Source of the DNA: Favolaschia claudopus
Lineage: Eukaryota; Basidiomycota; Agaricomycetes; Agaricales; Mycenaceae
Direction of reading: 5' to 3'
Length of the DNA: 64,000 nucleotides
NCBI GenBank assembly: GCA_037176885.1
Contig: JAWWNJ010000089.1
Span: 868,001-932,000, forward strand
The translations under genes were made by a program, and so were the position numbers. Every line of letters begins with the position of its first letter. Position 1 is the first letter of the stretch. Under the pieces are notes generated by a model, which was not told the DNA's origin, did not search any database, and saw only the letters and a program-made list of their open reading frames with translations. Below, piece by piece: positions 19,375-29,694 of this stretch.

Positions 19375-21409
19375 AATGTGCCCGAGTTTTGCGGGTCTCT
19401 CGTGCACAGTGTCGATAGCGGTTCCGTCGCGGACCTTCAGTAGCTCGTACATGCGTCCATCTTACCTTCAGCCTTACTAAACTTCGTATCCCTTTGCGCC
19501 AATAAGCGAGATCTCTTAATTTATGCTATCATTGTCTCCTGACCCAAACTGCTTTCTCTAAAAACATTCATCGTGAAGACTTGACCAATTACCTTGCTTG
19601 ACAAGGTCTCTCCAACCTCATAATTAGCTAAGCAGCACATCGGATGTAACCCATTGATGCCCGGTTCTCCCCGATGCACAGCTTTTCCATCGTCCAAAAT
19701 CACAATTCCATCGGCTCTAAGCCTCTAAATCCGAAGCCGAGAACGAGCTCGCTGCATCGATGATCTACCTGCAGAGCACTACTCAGAACCGGAGGCCCGC
19801 CTCAAGCGTATGAAAGCATCATCGGAGAGAGCTCACAGCAAGATTCCTTCGCAAAGCACAAACCCGGGCAGCAGCAAACTAAGTAGCCATCTGAGTCAAG
19901 TACTCAAAGAATCAGGGCTTGCCAGAGTCCTCATCCTGGTGTCTATCGGGCCCGGGAACTCGTAAATCGAATACTGGGGCTCCATTATACCTCTACTTAT
20001 ATCTGGTCTCTTTAAGTACTGGGCTATCAGCTTGGCATTCAGATGCGTCATCAAATTTCGTGGCTCTTCCGCAGGTTCCTAGTCATTCAATGCCCTCGAC
20101 CTTCGCAGCTAGACACGGCTCCCAGAACTCACTGTCTCCTACGTTATGCACAAACTCTTGAAAACGCAGCATTGGACCAGATCTGGACAATTTCTGGCGA
20201 CGACGCGCACGCGACACATAGCACAGGTAGCTGCCAACTGAGCCACTGAAAGTCTCACCCGCGACTGCCTCACCTCAGCTGCTTCGCGCAATGCCTCTCA
20301 ATCTCGTGCTGCTCGAGCAGAACCTGTACTGGATTGTCACACGCAATCGCCGACGCCGCCTTCACACTAAAACTCAAAGTCTTTACACCAACGAAGGTTC
20401 AGCATCCTGCGCTGAGCCCTCGTGCGCGATCATAGCTGTACCAACCCATTGCCACTGGAATCCTGTCCGCGTTCTGTCGCCTGCTCGACCTCTTATCCCC
20501 GGAAGGAGTGTCAGGAAGAGGCGTGAATGAATTATTTCCAGAGCCGGGGACATCGCAACGAAGAATGGTGGGTCTATCGACAACCCAAACTTCCGCAGCA
20601 ATTGTTTGAAGGCGGCCTTACCGTATCAATCCCCACACAGGACCGCAAGAATATATTCTTCATAGCCAATGACCAGTTCTCCTGGGGGATCTGGCCTGCC
20701 CTCGGGCATCTCCAAGCTCGCAAATCGAAAATTCACAAAGGGTAACCAGAGCGAGTATCTTCCGCGTCGCTTTGGCCTTGGTTGCCTGTCTTGTGTTGTC
20801 TCACAGACTCCGGCTCCTTCTCTTGTCGTTGTCGCCACTGTTCTCTGGCTTTGCTCCCCTTCCCCTCTCCTTGCCGATTGACTTCGTAGCTTGCTCTCCC
20901 TCGCGCCAAGACGGATGAAAGGTGTATCGGGACATTTCGTGAGCGTTGGTATGTACAGGAAACCACAGGATTTGGCCAAGTCTGGTCGCCGAGGCATACA
21001 TCTGTGTTGGGATCGCGGAATTCATTACTGTGCGCGCCACATGCCCTCGACATGTGTCGTGCACCCGTTGGGACCCTTTGCATCACCATGATTTTGCTAC
21101 GACTCATTTCACTTGGTTGAGCACGCTGAGTCGTGATGCACAGTTCTGATTTTGTAGTCTCTCGCTCACACCCCACCAAACTTTATGTAAATTGTTAAAA
21201 CTTAAACAATGTCTGCCAAAAAACCGACAACAACCTGAATGCAACAGAACTGACCATTCCATTTGTAAATTTGTCCAGTATCAATCCTTCGAGCAAGCAA
21301 GGTGCCTTCCGACGTAGTCGGAGCTTCCTAGTTGTAAAAATTCGGATATCCAGATATCCAAGTCCGGAGAGTTGCCATAATAGGCAGTTTTCTCTTCGTC
21401 TTGACCATC
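19375..21409. other. 2-kb gene-poor region
   Basis: No family recognised. Around 20.54-20.75 kb the plus strand encodes a protein-like run with PKLPQQLFEGGLTVSIPTQD and NIFFIANDQF, continued in the next frame as GGSGLPSGISKLANRKFTKG. This looks like a decayed exon of unknown origin. The remaining open frames show no motif. Confidence 0.35.
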
Positions 21410-22774
21410 ATGTCGCCAACTTCGCCCGTCGCAGACCTACACATCCAGATCGACAAGCTTTCAAAAAAGATAGAAATTCAAAAGCAGGTTCTCCGGCACT
21501 TGGAGGAGCAGCGAAGCCCGGGCCAGGCTCGCATTCAACTCAATTCTTTCACCGATCCTATGGCGCGATTGCCACTCGAAATACAATCACACATCTTCCT
21601 CTGCGTAGAGCCGAAGGCTCGCCACCACTCTACTCAAGTGGATCTTGGCGATTTTCCCCTGGCCTTCCTCAATGTCTGTCATTTTTGGCGAGTCATTGCA
21701 CTTTCGACGCCGAGATTGTGGACGACAATCTCGATGATGACTGTGCCGCGCACGGCTAATCACACCGAAGTCTGTAAAGCCTGGCTGGGACGCGCACGTA
21801 CTCTTCCGTTGTCAATATCGCTGGACTCGGAAGGCTGTTTCGGATTGGATTCCGGCGTCCAGGATTTGATCACCCAGTACGAACAGCAACTGCGGAAATT
21901 GACTTTGCAGCTGCAAGTGGGCAGCCTGTTTGGTGGCATAGATTCTGCTCTGCCTTTTCGGCTGGAAGGTCCATTTCTCGCCCTGCGAGACTTGACCATC
22001 AGGTCAAATCGCTTCAACAAACTTGACAGCGTCACGGTAGACAGATCGAAGCTGATTGAACTGTTGCGCGTTTGTCCCGCAGTTTCTCACTGCTGCATGT
22101 CTAATCTTGTCTGTGAGGAGGAAACCGGGCATTTAGACCTGTCGCCATTGACGCTTCCGTCTCTGGAAACCTTACACCTGGGAAACCCCTTTTCCTTTGC
22201 TTTCGACCGCATGGGAGGCAACAGCGCCTTCATTCTACCATATCTCTGTGCGCCTGCACTCAAGGATCTGAGCCTGACTGCCTTGAATATACCCGACCAG
22301 GCTTTGGTCTCGTTTTTTGCTCGTTCCGCCTCCCCGCTGGAGTCGTTCACTCTATCCCTCGAATACGTATGGACCGAGTCATTCGTAGACCAATGTCTAC
22401 GTCTAATTCCCACCCTCACAGCTCTGAAGCTGTTCGCCGTTTCCGACAGCGAACTCGATGATCGATTCCTTCCTTTCTTCGAGGTTCTGAGTGCCTCACA
22501 CAATCACCTCCCTCTGCTTCGCCAACTCACACTGCGGACTGATTGTTCTTCGTTTATCAACTACGAACGGCTTCTACACATGCTCACTACTCGACGCACC
22601 TCACTTGAATCCTTTGAGCTCAAACTTTTGTGGAGTGACGATGACTACCATGAGTATGACCTGCCTCTGGACTTCGAAGCGAAACCCGACGCAGACGTTC
22701 TAGCTGCGCTACGGCAGCTCGGGAAAGATGGAATGCAAATCCACGTAGGATCGTCGACGCGAAATCTCCTGTAA
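21410..22774 (+). CDS. F-box/LRR protein, array copy 8
   Basis: 454 aa, one exon. Leader DLHIQIDKLSKKIEIQKQVL (9-28), F-box from FTDPMARLPLEIQSHIF (47-63), NVCHFWRVIALSTPRLW, LRR-like body in which the usual TLPAL is CAPALKDLSL and RSSPP is RSASPLESFTL, tail KDGMQIHVGSSTRNLL. ATG at 21410 is in GACCATCATGTCG; the in-frame upstream TTG is not used. Same subfamily as copy 7 (18.1 kb), lying downstream of it in the same orientation with 2 kb between. Confidence 0.87.
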   Translation: MSPTSPVADLHIQIDKLSKKIEIQKQVLRHLEEQRSPGQARIQLNSFTDPMARLPLEIQSHIFLCVEPKARHHSTQVDLGDFPLAFLNVCHFWRVIALSTPRLWTTISMMTVPRTANHTEVCKAWLGRARTLPLSISLDSEGCFGLDSGVQDLITQYEQQLRKLTLQLQVGSLFGGIDSALPFRLEGPFLALRDLTIRSNRFNKLDSVTVDRSKLIELLRVCPAVSHCCMSNLVCEEETGHLDLSPLTLPSLETLHLGNPFSFAFDRMGGNSAFILPYLCAPALKDLSLTALNIPDQALVSFFARSASPLESFTLSLEYVWTESFVDQCLRLIPTLTALKLFAVSDSELDDRFLPFFEVLSASHNHLPLLRQLTLRTDCSSFINYERLLHMLTTRRTSLESFELKLLWSDDDYHEYDLPLDFEAKPDADVLAALRQLGKDGMQIHVGSSTRNLL

Positions 22775-23417
22775 GCATTCAGAGGTGAGGTTGAAGTTGC
22801 TTGTGTAAAATCCGCCCGTCTCAATCCTCCTTGTAGAATCTTCTGAATCTCTCATGTGGATCTAACTCTCTATCGCTTGGGTGGTTTCTCATCTTCGATA
22901 TATTTTCCAGACATTGGGCTTATTCAAAACGCCAATCTTCGCACCTTCTTGTGATGGCTGCACACCAACTGTCGCGTGTACATCACACCCGAATTTTCTG
23001 GGCTGGTATTTAGCGCATAGAGCCCGTGTGCGTTTCGATGCGCTGGCGAGAAGCCTAAAGGGTATCTGTTGCCCTGTTCATCATCCGACAGAGAGCTTTC
23101 CCGCTCTAGGAGAATGAGGTGTGCTGTATTGGATACTACAGCAGCAGCAGCTCTATTGAGTCTATTAGCCCTTACATATGTTTGCAGTCTGACTCACGAG
23201 TCACCCAAGCCCAAACTCCGTTATCATTCAGCCCAAGAACTGTCGTACACTAAGTAGCTTAATACTCGAGCTGTCGCTACCTAGTGCTACTTTTGCTGTG
23301 AACAGTAACTGTATATCATAAATCTCGGATTTACAACGAAAATATTCAATCCGACCTTTGAATTCGGAGTCGGAGAGTTCCTATAACAGGCAATTTCAGT
23401 CTTTCTCTCAGACGGCC
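22775..23417. other. intergenic, no gene seen
   Basis: 640 bp with a short CAG repeat near 23141-23152. Presumed promoter of F-box copy 9. Confidence 0.35.
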
Positions 23418-24755
23418 ATGTCGTTAGCCCAGCAAGACCTGGAGTCGAGAGTCACGGAGCTGCGACAGCATATCAACCAACTTTCCTCCACCATCGAAGC
23501 TCAGAGGCGGCTTCTCATGGATCTTGAAGAACAGCAAAGCGAGGCTCGACAAACCCTAAATTCCTTCCTCGATCCGATGGCTCGTTTGCCGTTCGAAATA
23601 CAATCTCAGATATTCGTCGGCCTGATAACAAATTCATACGACCCCATACCGGACCCTGAAAAGGTACCCCTGGTCCTCCTTGGTGTTTGCAAGCTTTGGC
23701 GCGCCGTCGCGCTCTCTACGCCGAAGCTGTGGGCAAAGATTCAAATGGAAGATCTTCCACGCGGGCCCGACTACTCCGAACTCTGCAGGATGTGGTTGGA
23801 ACGAGCTGGATCTCTCCCTCTTTCTCTCACGGTGCACGGCTCTTTGTGGTTGGAGGAGCCCGTCCAAAATTTGATGAAGCAGTATGCGCGTCGACTGGAC
23901 GCGTTGACGTTGTATCTGACCACCGATCGCGGAGTGGACACTTTCACTCGACAGATGCGGCTCGGAGGATTCCATTCATTGAAGACAGCGACGGTCACTT
24001 CGGAATGCGAGACTTATTTTCGCCTTGTAAACGACTGGGTCCAACTATTGAGATCGTCTCCTGTGCTGGTGAAGTACAGCTTGGAGAACATCATGTACGC
24101 CGTGGACGAAGAACACCTTCTGGCCAACCCCCTCCCAAGAGAGCCACTGATTCATTCTTCGCTACAGGAGCTGCGTCTTGGAGATACTCAGGGACATGGT
24201 CTCTGGCGTGTTCGTGGCAGTAGCGCACGTATTCTGAATTATCTCACCCTCCCCGCGCTTACAACTCTCCATCTATCTTGTTACGATATCACCAAGGACC
24301 AATTCACTTCCTTCCTTGCCCGTTCGTCTGCCCCGTTATCCTCGTTGTCGATGGTAGTACCTCTTCTTGGTTGGCTTCCAGGCGTTGTACCCGAGTACTT
24401 CCAGTACATGCCCAACCTAACGAACCTCCAGCTCGTCCTTTCAAACCGCAGCGGCTATCTGCCGCTTATCGTCTTCCACGAGGCGATGCGCACCCCTCAG
24501 TTTCTGCCCGGCCTGCGTTCACTCACTTATTTCATGGTTTCCGGGAATAATCTGGACTACCAGGCGCTGATCTTTGGACTCACGAGCCGCCGTGATTCAG
24601 CGCTCAAGTCTTTTCATCTCAATATTGTTTCAGATGACCCAAATCACGACTATTCGGTCGACCTTCCAAACGAGGAATGTATGGCTGCATTGCGGGGGCT
24701 TGTGAGCGAAGGAATGGAAATACATGTGGGGCCGTTGACCAGGAACATGCTATGA
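23418..24755 (+). CDS. F-box/LRR protein, array copy 9
   Basis: 445 aa, one exon. Longer leader (8-48) with RVTELRQHINQLSSTIEAQR, F-box from LDPMARLPFEIQSQIF (51-66), GVCKLWRAVALSTPKLW, LRR-like body with YLTLPALTTLHL and ARSSAPLSSLSM, tail SEGMEIHVGPLTRNML. ATG at 23418 in GGCCATGTCGT matches the array start context. Converges with the reductase pseudogene: the two stop codons are only 123 bp apart. Confidence 0.87.
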   Translation: MSLAQQDLESRVTELRQHINQLSSTIEAQRRLLMDLEEQQSEARQTLNSFLDPMARLPFEIQSQIFVGLITNSYDPIPDPEKVPLVLLGVCKLWRAVALSTPKLWAKIQMEDLPRGPDYSELCRMWLERAGSLPLSLTVHGSLWLEEPVQNLMKQYARRLDALTLYLTTDRGVDTFTRQMRLGGFHSLKTATVTSECETYFRLVNDWVQLLRSSPVLVKYSLENIMYAVDEEHLLANPLPREPLIHSSLQELRLGDTQGHGLWRVRGSSARILNYLTLPALTTLHLSCYDITKDQFTSFLARSSAPLSSLSMVVPLLGWLPGVVPEYFQYMPNLTNLQLVLSNRSGYLPLIVFHEAMRTPQFLPGLRSLTYFMVSGNNLDYQALIFGLTSRRDSALKSFHLNIVSDDPNHDYSVDLPNEECMAALRGLVSEGMEIHVGPLTRNML

Positions 24756-24878
24756 AGGTCGGCGCCCGCTCTTCGTATTTGGTACTGCACTACATAACGT
24801 AGTCTATTTCTAGGTCTAAACGTTGGCTTTCCGTACAAACGACATCTGTATACCTAAATCTTGCCAAAAAAAACTACT

Positions 24879-26614
24879 TCAAAGCTTTGCAGAGACCTCC
24901 GACGACCGACACCGCACGACATCGTCTCCGAGACGCCGCGTCCTTTCACTCATGAATTTCCCCGCATCATGATCACCCAACGCGATGCTGAGCGGCCCTT
25001 CGAGCGCTACGAACTTCTGCGACGCAGCGCTCGAAAAATACCAATCCCGACCGAATATCTTCAAGAACTCGGCGTATCGCCCCTGCGCCACGCGCTTATC
25101 GCTCAGGTATCGGAATTCGGGGCAGCGCGAGCCGGACTTGCGGGGGAAGTGGTCGATGATGTCCTGGTGCAATTGCGCCAAGGTCCGCCGGACGTAGCTC
25201 CCCGCCCCCGCGTGTATGACGCCCGTCGTGCCCTCCATGATGTGGAGCAGGATGACGTTCGCCGCTATATCGACGGGGACTTCGTCGAAGATGTTCGTGC
25301 CCGTCGGGTGGAGGGAGGAGACGTGGAATATACCCGAGTCGGGGGCTTCCATGTACCTCTGAACATAGTTGGAGCCGGGGCAAGAGCCATGTCGGGTGTA
25401 GTACGTACTACGGATACGGTTGGGAGATGGCGGGCGCGATGATGGTGGGTCGTGCGATGAGGATGGGGAGACGAGGGTTTCTCGAGACTAGAAGCTGCTC
25501 GGTGAAGTTCTTCACCAACGTGTAGGGAACCGGGTGCGAGTACTCTGCAAGACCCTTTACAGCTGTTCCGGAAAATAATGAGACTGGCCGTTTTTTTTCC
25601 GCCAGCATTCCCAAAATGGAAAGCCCTGCCATTTTAGTTCATTTTCATATTGGGAGACCTTCTAAGGAAATTTTGAGGCCTTGAAAGGTAGGAGATGTTC
25701 ACAGGAAGATTCTGGCTGCTGTGCCGACCCTTTAGCTGCTCTCACTGAAGTTCTTTCGTTAAAGCGACCATTTACGATCAATTCCGTTTTGGTAGGTCCG
25801 ACATAGGTCCGATTATCTCCGACATCCTCTCTCTCTCGACATTTACGCGTCGTCTGAGGGCGCAATTTGGGCTGGATGCATAGCTAATCTTACTATAACA
25901 CATTTTTACCCTTACCCGGATCTAAATATTGAGTTGTGCCCCCTGAAGAACTCAAATGGACTAAAATGGCGGAGCTTTCCATTTTGGGAATGCTCGCGGA
26001 AAAAAAACGGCAAGTCTCATTATTTTCCGGAACAGCTGTAAAACTGCGCCCGTCTTCATGATCTGCGATAGAAGCTTCTCCGCGTCGCCTGCCGGATAGA
26101 TTTTCTCCTCGACGACGCCATTGGGAAGGTGGTGATTCACATATGCTGTCGATACGAAGACGAATTTCGAAAGCTTCCTGAAACTGGAGGCTAACGTCGC
26201 CAATTCGAGGACCGGCAAGCAGTTGTTCTGTACGCACTCCTGCTGGGGGCTCATCAAGCTGATACTCGCTGCACTGTGAATGACGACGGTGACAGTACGG
26301 GCCATCTCCGTCAGAACAGCTGGATCGATCCCGAAATTTTTCTTCGTAATGTCCCCGACCACAAACTGCACCTTCTTCGTTGCGAGTATGTCGCCAGTTT
26401 GATTCGGCATTATGTCCTTCAGCTGCGATATTCCTCGCTCTGGAGAACCGCGAACCAACGCGTATATTTTTGCCGTATCAAGCTTCATCGCCAGCTTGTA
26501 CAGGATGCAGCCGCCCAGACAGCCCGTGCCGCCGGTCAGAAAGATTGTTTGTTTGCGAAAGAATGGGAGGGGATCAGGAGATACTGCGACGGTGGCGACT
26601 ACGGTGTCCATCAT
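24879..26614 (-). pseudogene. thioester/acyl reductase paralogue broken by a MITE and a frameshift
   Basis: Paralogue of the 0.3-1.5 kb gene. The N-terminal part (26614 to about 26041) has the Rossmann loop TGGTGCLGG and AGDAEKLLSQIMKTGAV, then is cut by a 479-bp element (25560-26038). Coding resumes as KGLAEYSHPVPYTLVKN, with the catalytic Y-x3-K replaced by YTLVK in register, and LLVSRNPRLPILIARP. Near 25400-25412 about seven extra bases (CCGTAGTACGTACTAC, repeating TAC) shift the frame; beyond it FRYLSDKRVAQGRYAEF and LGDHDAGKFMSERTRRL match to the end. The C-terminus AKL is again PTS1-like. Excising the element with one TA target copy restores the frame, so insertion hit a gene that was intact at that point. 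Function presumed lost. Confidence 0.88.
25560..26038. mobile_element. 479-bp MITE with TA target duplication
   Basis: Ends are inverted repeats of about 82 bp: left CAGCTGTTCCGGAAAATAAT..., right its reverse complement, with about six differences. Both ends are flanked by TA (25558-25559 and 26039-26040). The interior shows no transposase. TA duplication is typical of Tc1/mariner-type elements, so this is probably a non-autonomous relative; assignment beyond that is inference. Confidence 0.88.
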
Positions 26615-26930
26615 GTCCGCTAGCTGGAAGTATAGTGAGACATTAGTTGAAGAACGCTTGGCAGCAGAAAAGACTCCCTACGTGAATAGGCACGGCGAAA
26701 GGGAGAGCGGAAAAAAGAAGCCTGAGATAGGAGGGCTGTCGGGAATGTCTATTAGACAGTCAGGAACGAAAGTTGACGACGAAACCCTACTTTTATCTGT
26801 GGCCTGGACCCGATAGGAGCCGGAGAATCTAAGCGCCTATGAACTGCATATGAGTGGCTGCGATGCGGAAACGTGGGCCGGAAGACATATGCAAGATGAA
26901 AAAATCTGTATACTGAGTGCCAGCGGACTG
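26615..26930. other. intergenic, no gene seen
   Basis: About 316 bp between the start of the broken reductase and the end of the F-box pseudogene. No motif noted. Confidence 0.35.
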
Positions 26931-27474
26931 TCATCGTAGTGAGAAGAGGCACAGACGACGATTATGCCGCCTTCTGCCGATTTGCAAGACCCATAGTTTC
27001 GCAAATTTGGCGCGGCAATTCGCTGCGGGCGATAGGAAAAACATATCAGCGAGCGCTTGAATACCGTGAACCCTGTCGTCTCGGAGATGTAGGATACCGG
27101 TTTTCAAGACCAACGATAGGATGACTCCGAAATTGTTATGTCCGCTACGTAGCGATGCATCGATTTGGATGTCGCACCAAAGCCTTGGCGTCGCCAGAGC
27201 AAGATTGCGCCACAGTCGGGAAACAGCGAGGAAGACCAGCTGAGGTGCATGAGGATCTGGCTTCAGCGTTGACGAGTCGCCAGTGCAAAGCATGAAGATA
27301 TGAGTCAGATTGTAATTTGAATGGTAAGTGGCGTGCCATCGGGTCCAGGTGATAATTAAGTTTTCGCTGAACCTCGCTGCGTCTATCAATCAATCTTTGT
27401 AGGAGAAGCTCTTGGGACTCGATGGCAGAAGAAAGTTTGTTGATACGTTTTCGCAGTTTTGGAACGATGGACAT
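26931..27474 (-). pseudogene. truncated F-box gene related to array copy 2
   Basis: From an ACCATGTCC start at 27474 it encodes MSIVPKLRKRINKLSSAIES and RRSEVQRKLNYHLDPMAR, closely matching copy 2 at 3948-5279. In the F-box the wording becomes DPMARHLPFKLQS (an extra His and Lys for Glu), then the frame shifts at about 27315; the second frame continues THIFMLCTGD, FLAVSRLWRNLALATPRLW. Homology fades after DDRVHG and the LRR region and the tail are missing. Frameshift plus truncation make it a pseudogene. Confidence 0.8.
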
Positions 27475-27803
27475 GGTAGAAGAGGTGAAGCCAAATTTAT
27501 CGGCCGAAAACTTGCCGACAACTCTCGCATTTTCTCCAGATTTTCTCCCACAACGAATAATCCCTGTAGGCTCGCGCGCGCGCAGCAGAGCACAGTATTT
27601 TGTAGACGGAGAAATGAAATGTATTTTTGTTTCGTAGTTAATCATTAAGTATAGTACGGTCGCGGTACGCAGCCAGTTATAAGTGCCACAAAGATTAAGA
27701 CGAGGCTGCACAAAATAAGAGCTGTATGATTAGATAGGCTGTAGGCGGCTGGGAGTAATGTAGGGTGCGATGGAACTTGGCAAGGTCAGGAAGATATGTC
27801 GAA
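27475..27803. other. intergenic, no gene seen
   Basis: 330 bp between the F-box pseudogene start and the 3' end of copy 13. A CGCGCGCGCGC run lies near 27575. Confidence 0.35.
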
Positions 27804-29144
27804 TTATAACACATTTTGTGCGTGGCTCCCTATATGAATCTTTAAACCGTCCTGGACAAGCCGCCGCAGCGCGCCCTCGACCTCGTTGGGCGGCGGATTG
27901 GGAGTGTAATTTTCATACACCGGAAGACAAAGCTCGAAGCACTCGAGTCGCGCGGGACAGGCGGTGGCTCTCAATGTGAGCATACGTTGCAGCATCCCGT
28001 AGTCCACTGTCCAAGGAGTATCCGTGGACAGCGTGAACTTGCGTAGATGCGGAAGAAGGTCGGAGGTACCAAGGACCTCGAAGAAGGGGAGGAATCTATG
28101 AGCTTCTTCAGCAACGCGAAAGTCCATTGCAGAGAGTTCGAGAGTAACAAGTGTAGGCACGAGGCGGGCAAATCGAGCGATGACGGGTAAAGTCCAGTTG
28201 TCTTGGACAATCATCTGGAATGATTCGAGGGGTGGGGACGAGCGGGAAAGGAAGGCGAAGAACTCGTCGTACGAGATATTGAAAGAGGATATGGTGAGCG
28301 ACTTCAGCGCCGGCAGCGTGAGATATCGCAGGATGCGAGCGGTGCTGCTATGCTCGCCGAGTACGTCGTAGGCAAAAGGCGATCCTAAGTACAGAGTGTC
28401 CAGAGATGCTACGACGAGAGGGGCTGATGGTATCTCGTCGCCATCCTCTACATCAAAGAACACATCGTCGAGGTCCAATGTCGAGAGCAATGGCGCAGCG
28501 GCTAATACGCCCAGCCACTGGCCCATGCTACCGAAACTGAAGGGTTCGCTAGACTGCAACGAAAGACGCTTCAAACAAGGAAATTGCATCCCCTGGTCGA
28601 GTGTGAAGGGTATGTTCGGAGTATCCAGATTATGGGGCGTGAGGTCTAAAGTCAGGTTCTCCAATTGATCAACATACTGTCCCACCAAATCTAGTACGTT
28701 CTGCTGCAGATCCAGAGAACCCCTGAGGCTGACGGATAATGCAAGGGTCCGCGCACGGTCGAGCCACATATTACAAAATTTCAGATAATTTGGGGGTCGA
28801 GGTAAGCCATTCAGCTCGAGTTTGTTCCAGAGTTTGGGGGTGGAAAGCGCGATGTCGCGCCAGAGGCGACAAACGCTCAGAAAAACCACGGGGGGCAAGT
28901 TGGAGTTCGGGTGCGGCGTATTGCGTGAATCTCGGTAAGAGCTTTTAGGTTCGACGCAAAGAAATATATGAGACTGAATTTCGAGCGGTAATCGTGCCAT
29001 GGGGTCGACAAAAAAGTTAAGCCTGTTCTGGGCTTCCTTGTGCTGAGAGATAAGGTCCTGAAGAGCCGCCTTTTGCGCCTCAATGGCAGCCGCCAAGTCC
29101 TCGATGTGTTGCTGCAGCTCTGTGAGCGATGAAGCTTGCGACAT
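27804..29144 (-). CDS. F-box/LRR protein, array copy 13
   Basis: 446 aa, one exon. Leader LQQHIEDLAAAIEAQKAALQ (10-29), F-box from FVDPMARLPLEIQSHIF (45-61), SVCRLWRDIALSTPKLW, LRR-like body with YLTLPALKSLTI and SRSSPPLESFQM, tail QDGLKIHIGSHAQNVL. ATG at 29144 in TACCATGTCGC; upstream in-frame codons (to 29192) do not align with paralogues. Its leader is very close to that of the next gene (copy 14), sharing EAQKA-LQDL-SQHKEAQ, so these two are probably a recent tandem pair. (Copies are numbered here by discovery, not by position.). Confidence 0.88.
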   Translation of the reverse strand: MSQASSLTELQQHIEDLAAAIEAQKAALQDLISQHKEAQNRLNFFVDPMARLPLEIQSHIFLCVEPKSSYRDSRNTPHPNSNLPPVVFLSVCRLWRDIALSTPKLWNKLELNGLPRPPNYLKFCNMWLDRARTLALSVSLRGSLDLQQNVLDLVGQYVDQLENLTLDLTPHNLDTPNIPFTLDQGMQFPCLKRLSLQSSEPFSFGSMGQWLGVLAAAPLLSTLDLDDVFFDVEDGDEIPSAPLVVASLDTLYLGSPFAYDVLGEHSSTARILRYLTLPALKSLTISSFNISYDEFFAFLSRSSPPLESFQMIVQDNWTLPVIARFARLVPTLVTLELSAMDFRVAEEAHRFLPFFEVLGTSDLLPHLRKFTLSTDTPWTVDYGMLQRMLTLRATACPARLECFELCLPVYENYTPNPPPNEVEGALRRLVQDGLKIHIGSHAQNVL

Positions 29145-29694
29145 GGTAGTTTGAGACAAAAGGAGAGGGTGAGAAATTGAAATTGATCCCATTTGACCTT
29201 GTCGATCCTCTTCGGTAGGTACAAGTAAGTACCACTACAACGACTCTATTATTCTACTACAAGGAGATAAAACGACCGAACCTGTTTCTTTCTTTCTACC
29301 CCTTTTTCTTCGTTGATTTATTATTTTATTTTCCCTTCTCTTTATCCATCTTTCTTGGTTTTCTGGATGAGCACGTCAAGACCCACTGAGTAAAGTAGCC
29401 CGCCGGGCTTGAGAAGAAACGCGCGACACAACGACACAAGAAAGCAAGAATCATCCAGGTGGTGTTAATTGTATAATGGACTACGGTGGGGGTAGTCAGC
29501 GACTGTTGCGAGACGGAAGAAGAGGTAAGCTTACTGAGTCAAGCGTGCATCTCGATATGTCGACGTACGTAGACCCGAGAGTGGACGAAACGAGTCGGCT
29601 GACGACCCAGTAAATCTGGCGACAGGATTGTGGGCGAACAGATCAACCGCGCATTCGCATTTATTTGACAAACGCGGCGGTGGAGTCCATTCAA
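29145..29694. other. intergenic of the F-box tandem pair
   Basis: 550 bp with a T/C-rich stretch at 29283-29365. The motif CTCTATTATTCTAC near 29245 recurs upstream of the next gene at about 31126, suggesting a shared ancestral promoter. Confidence 0.4.

Noticed and set aside
20733..21179. 148-aa minus-strand open frame
   Set aside because: No motif, odd composition, and it overlaps a more protein-like segment on the other strand.
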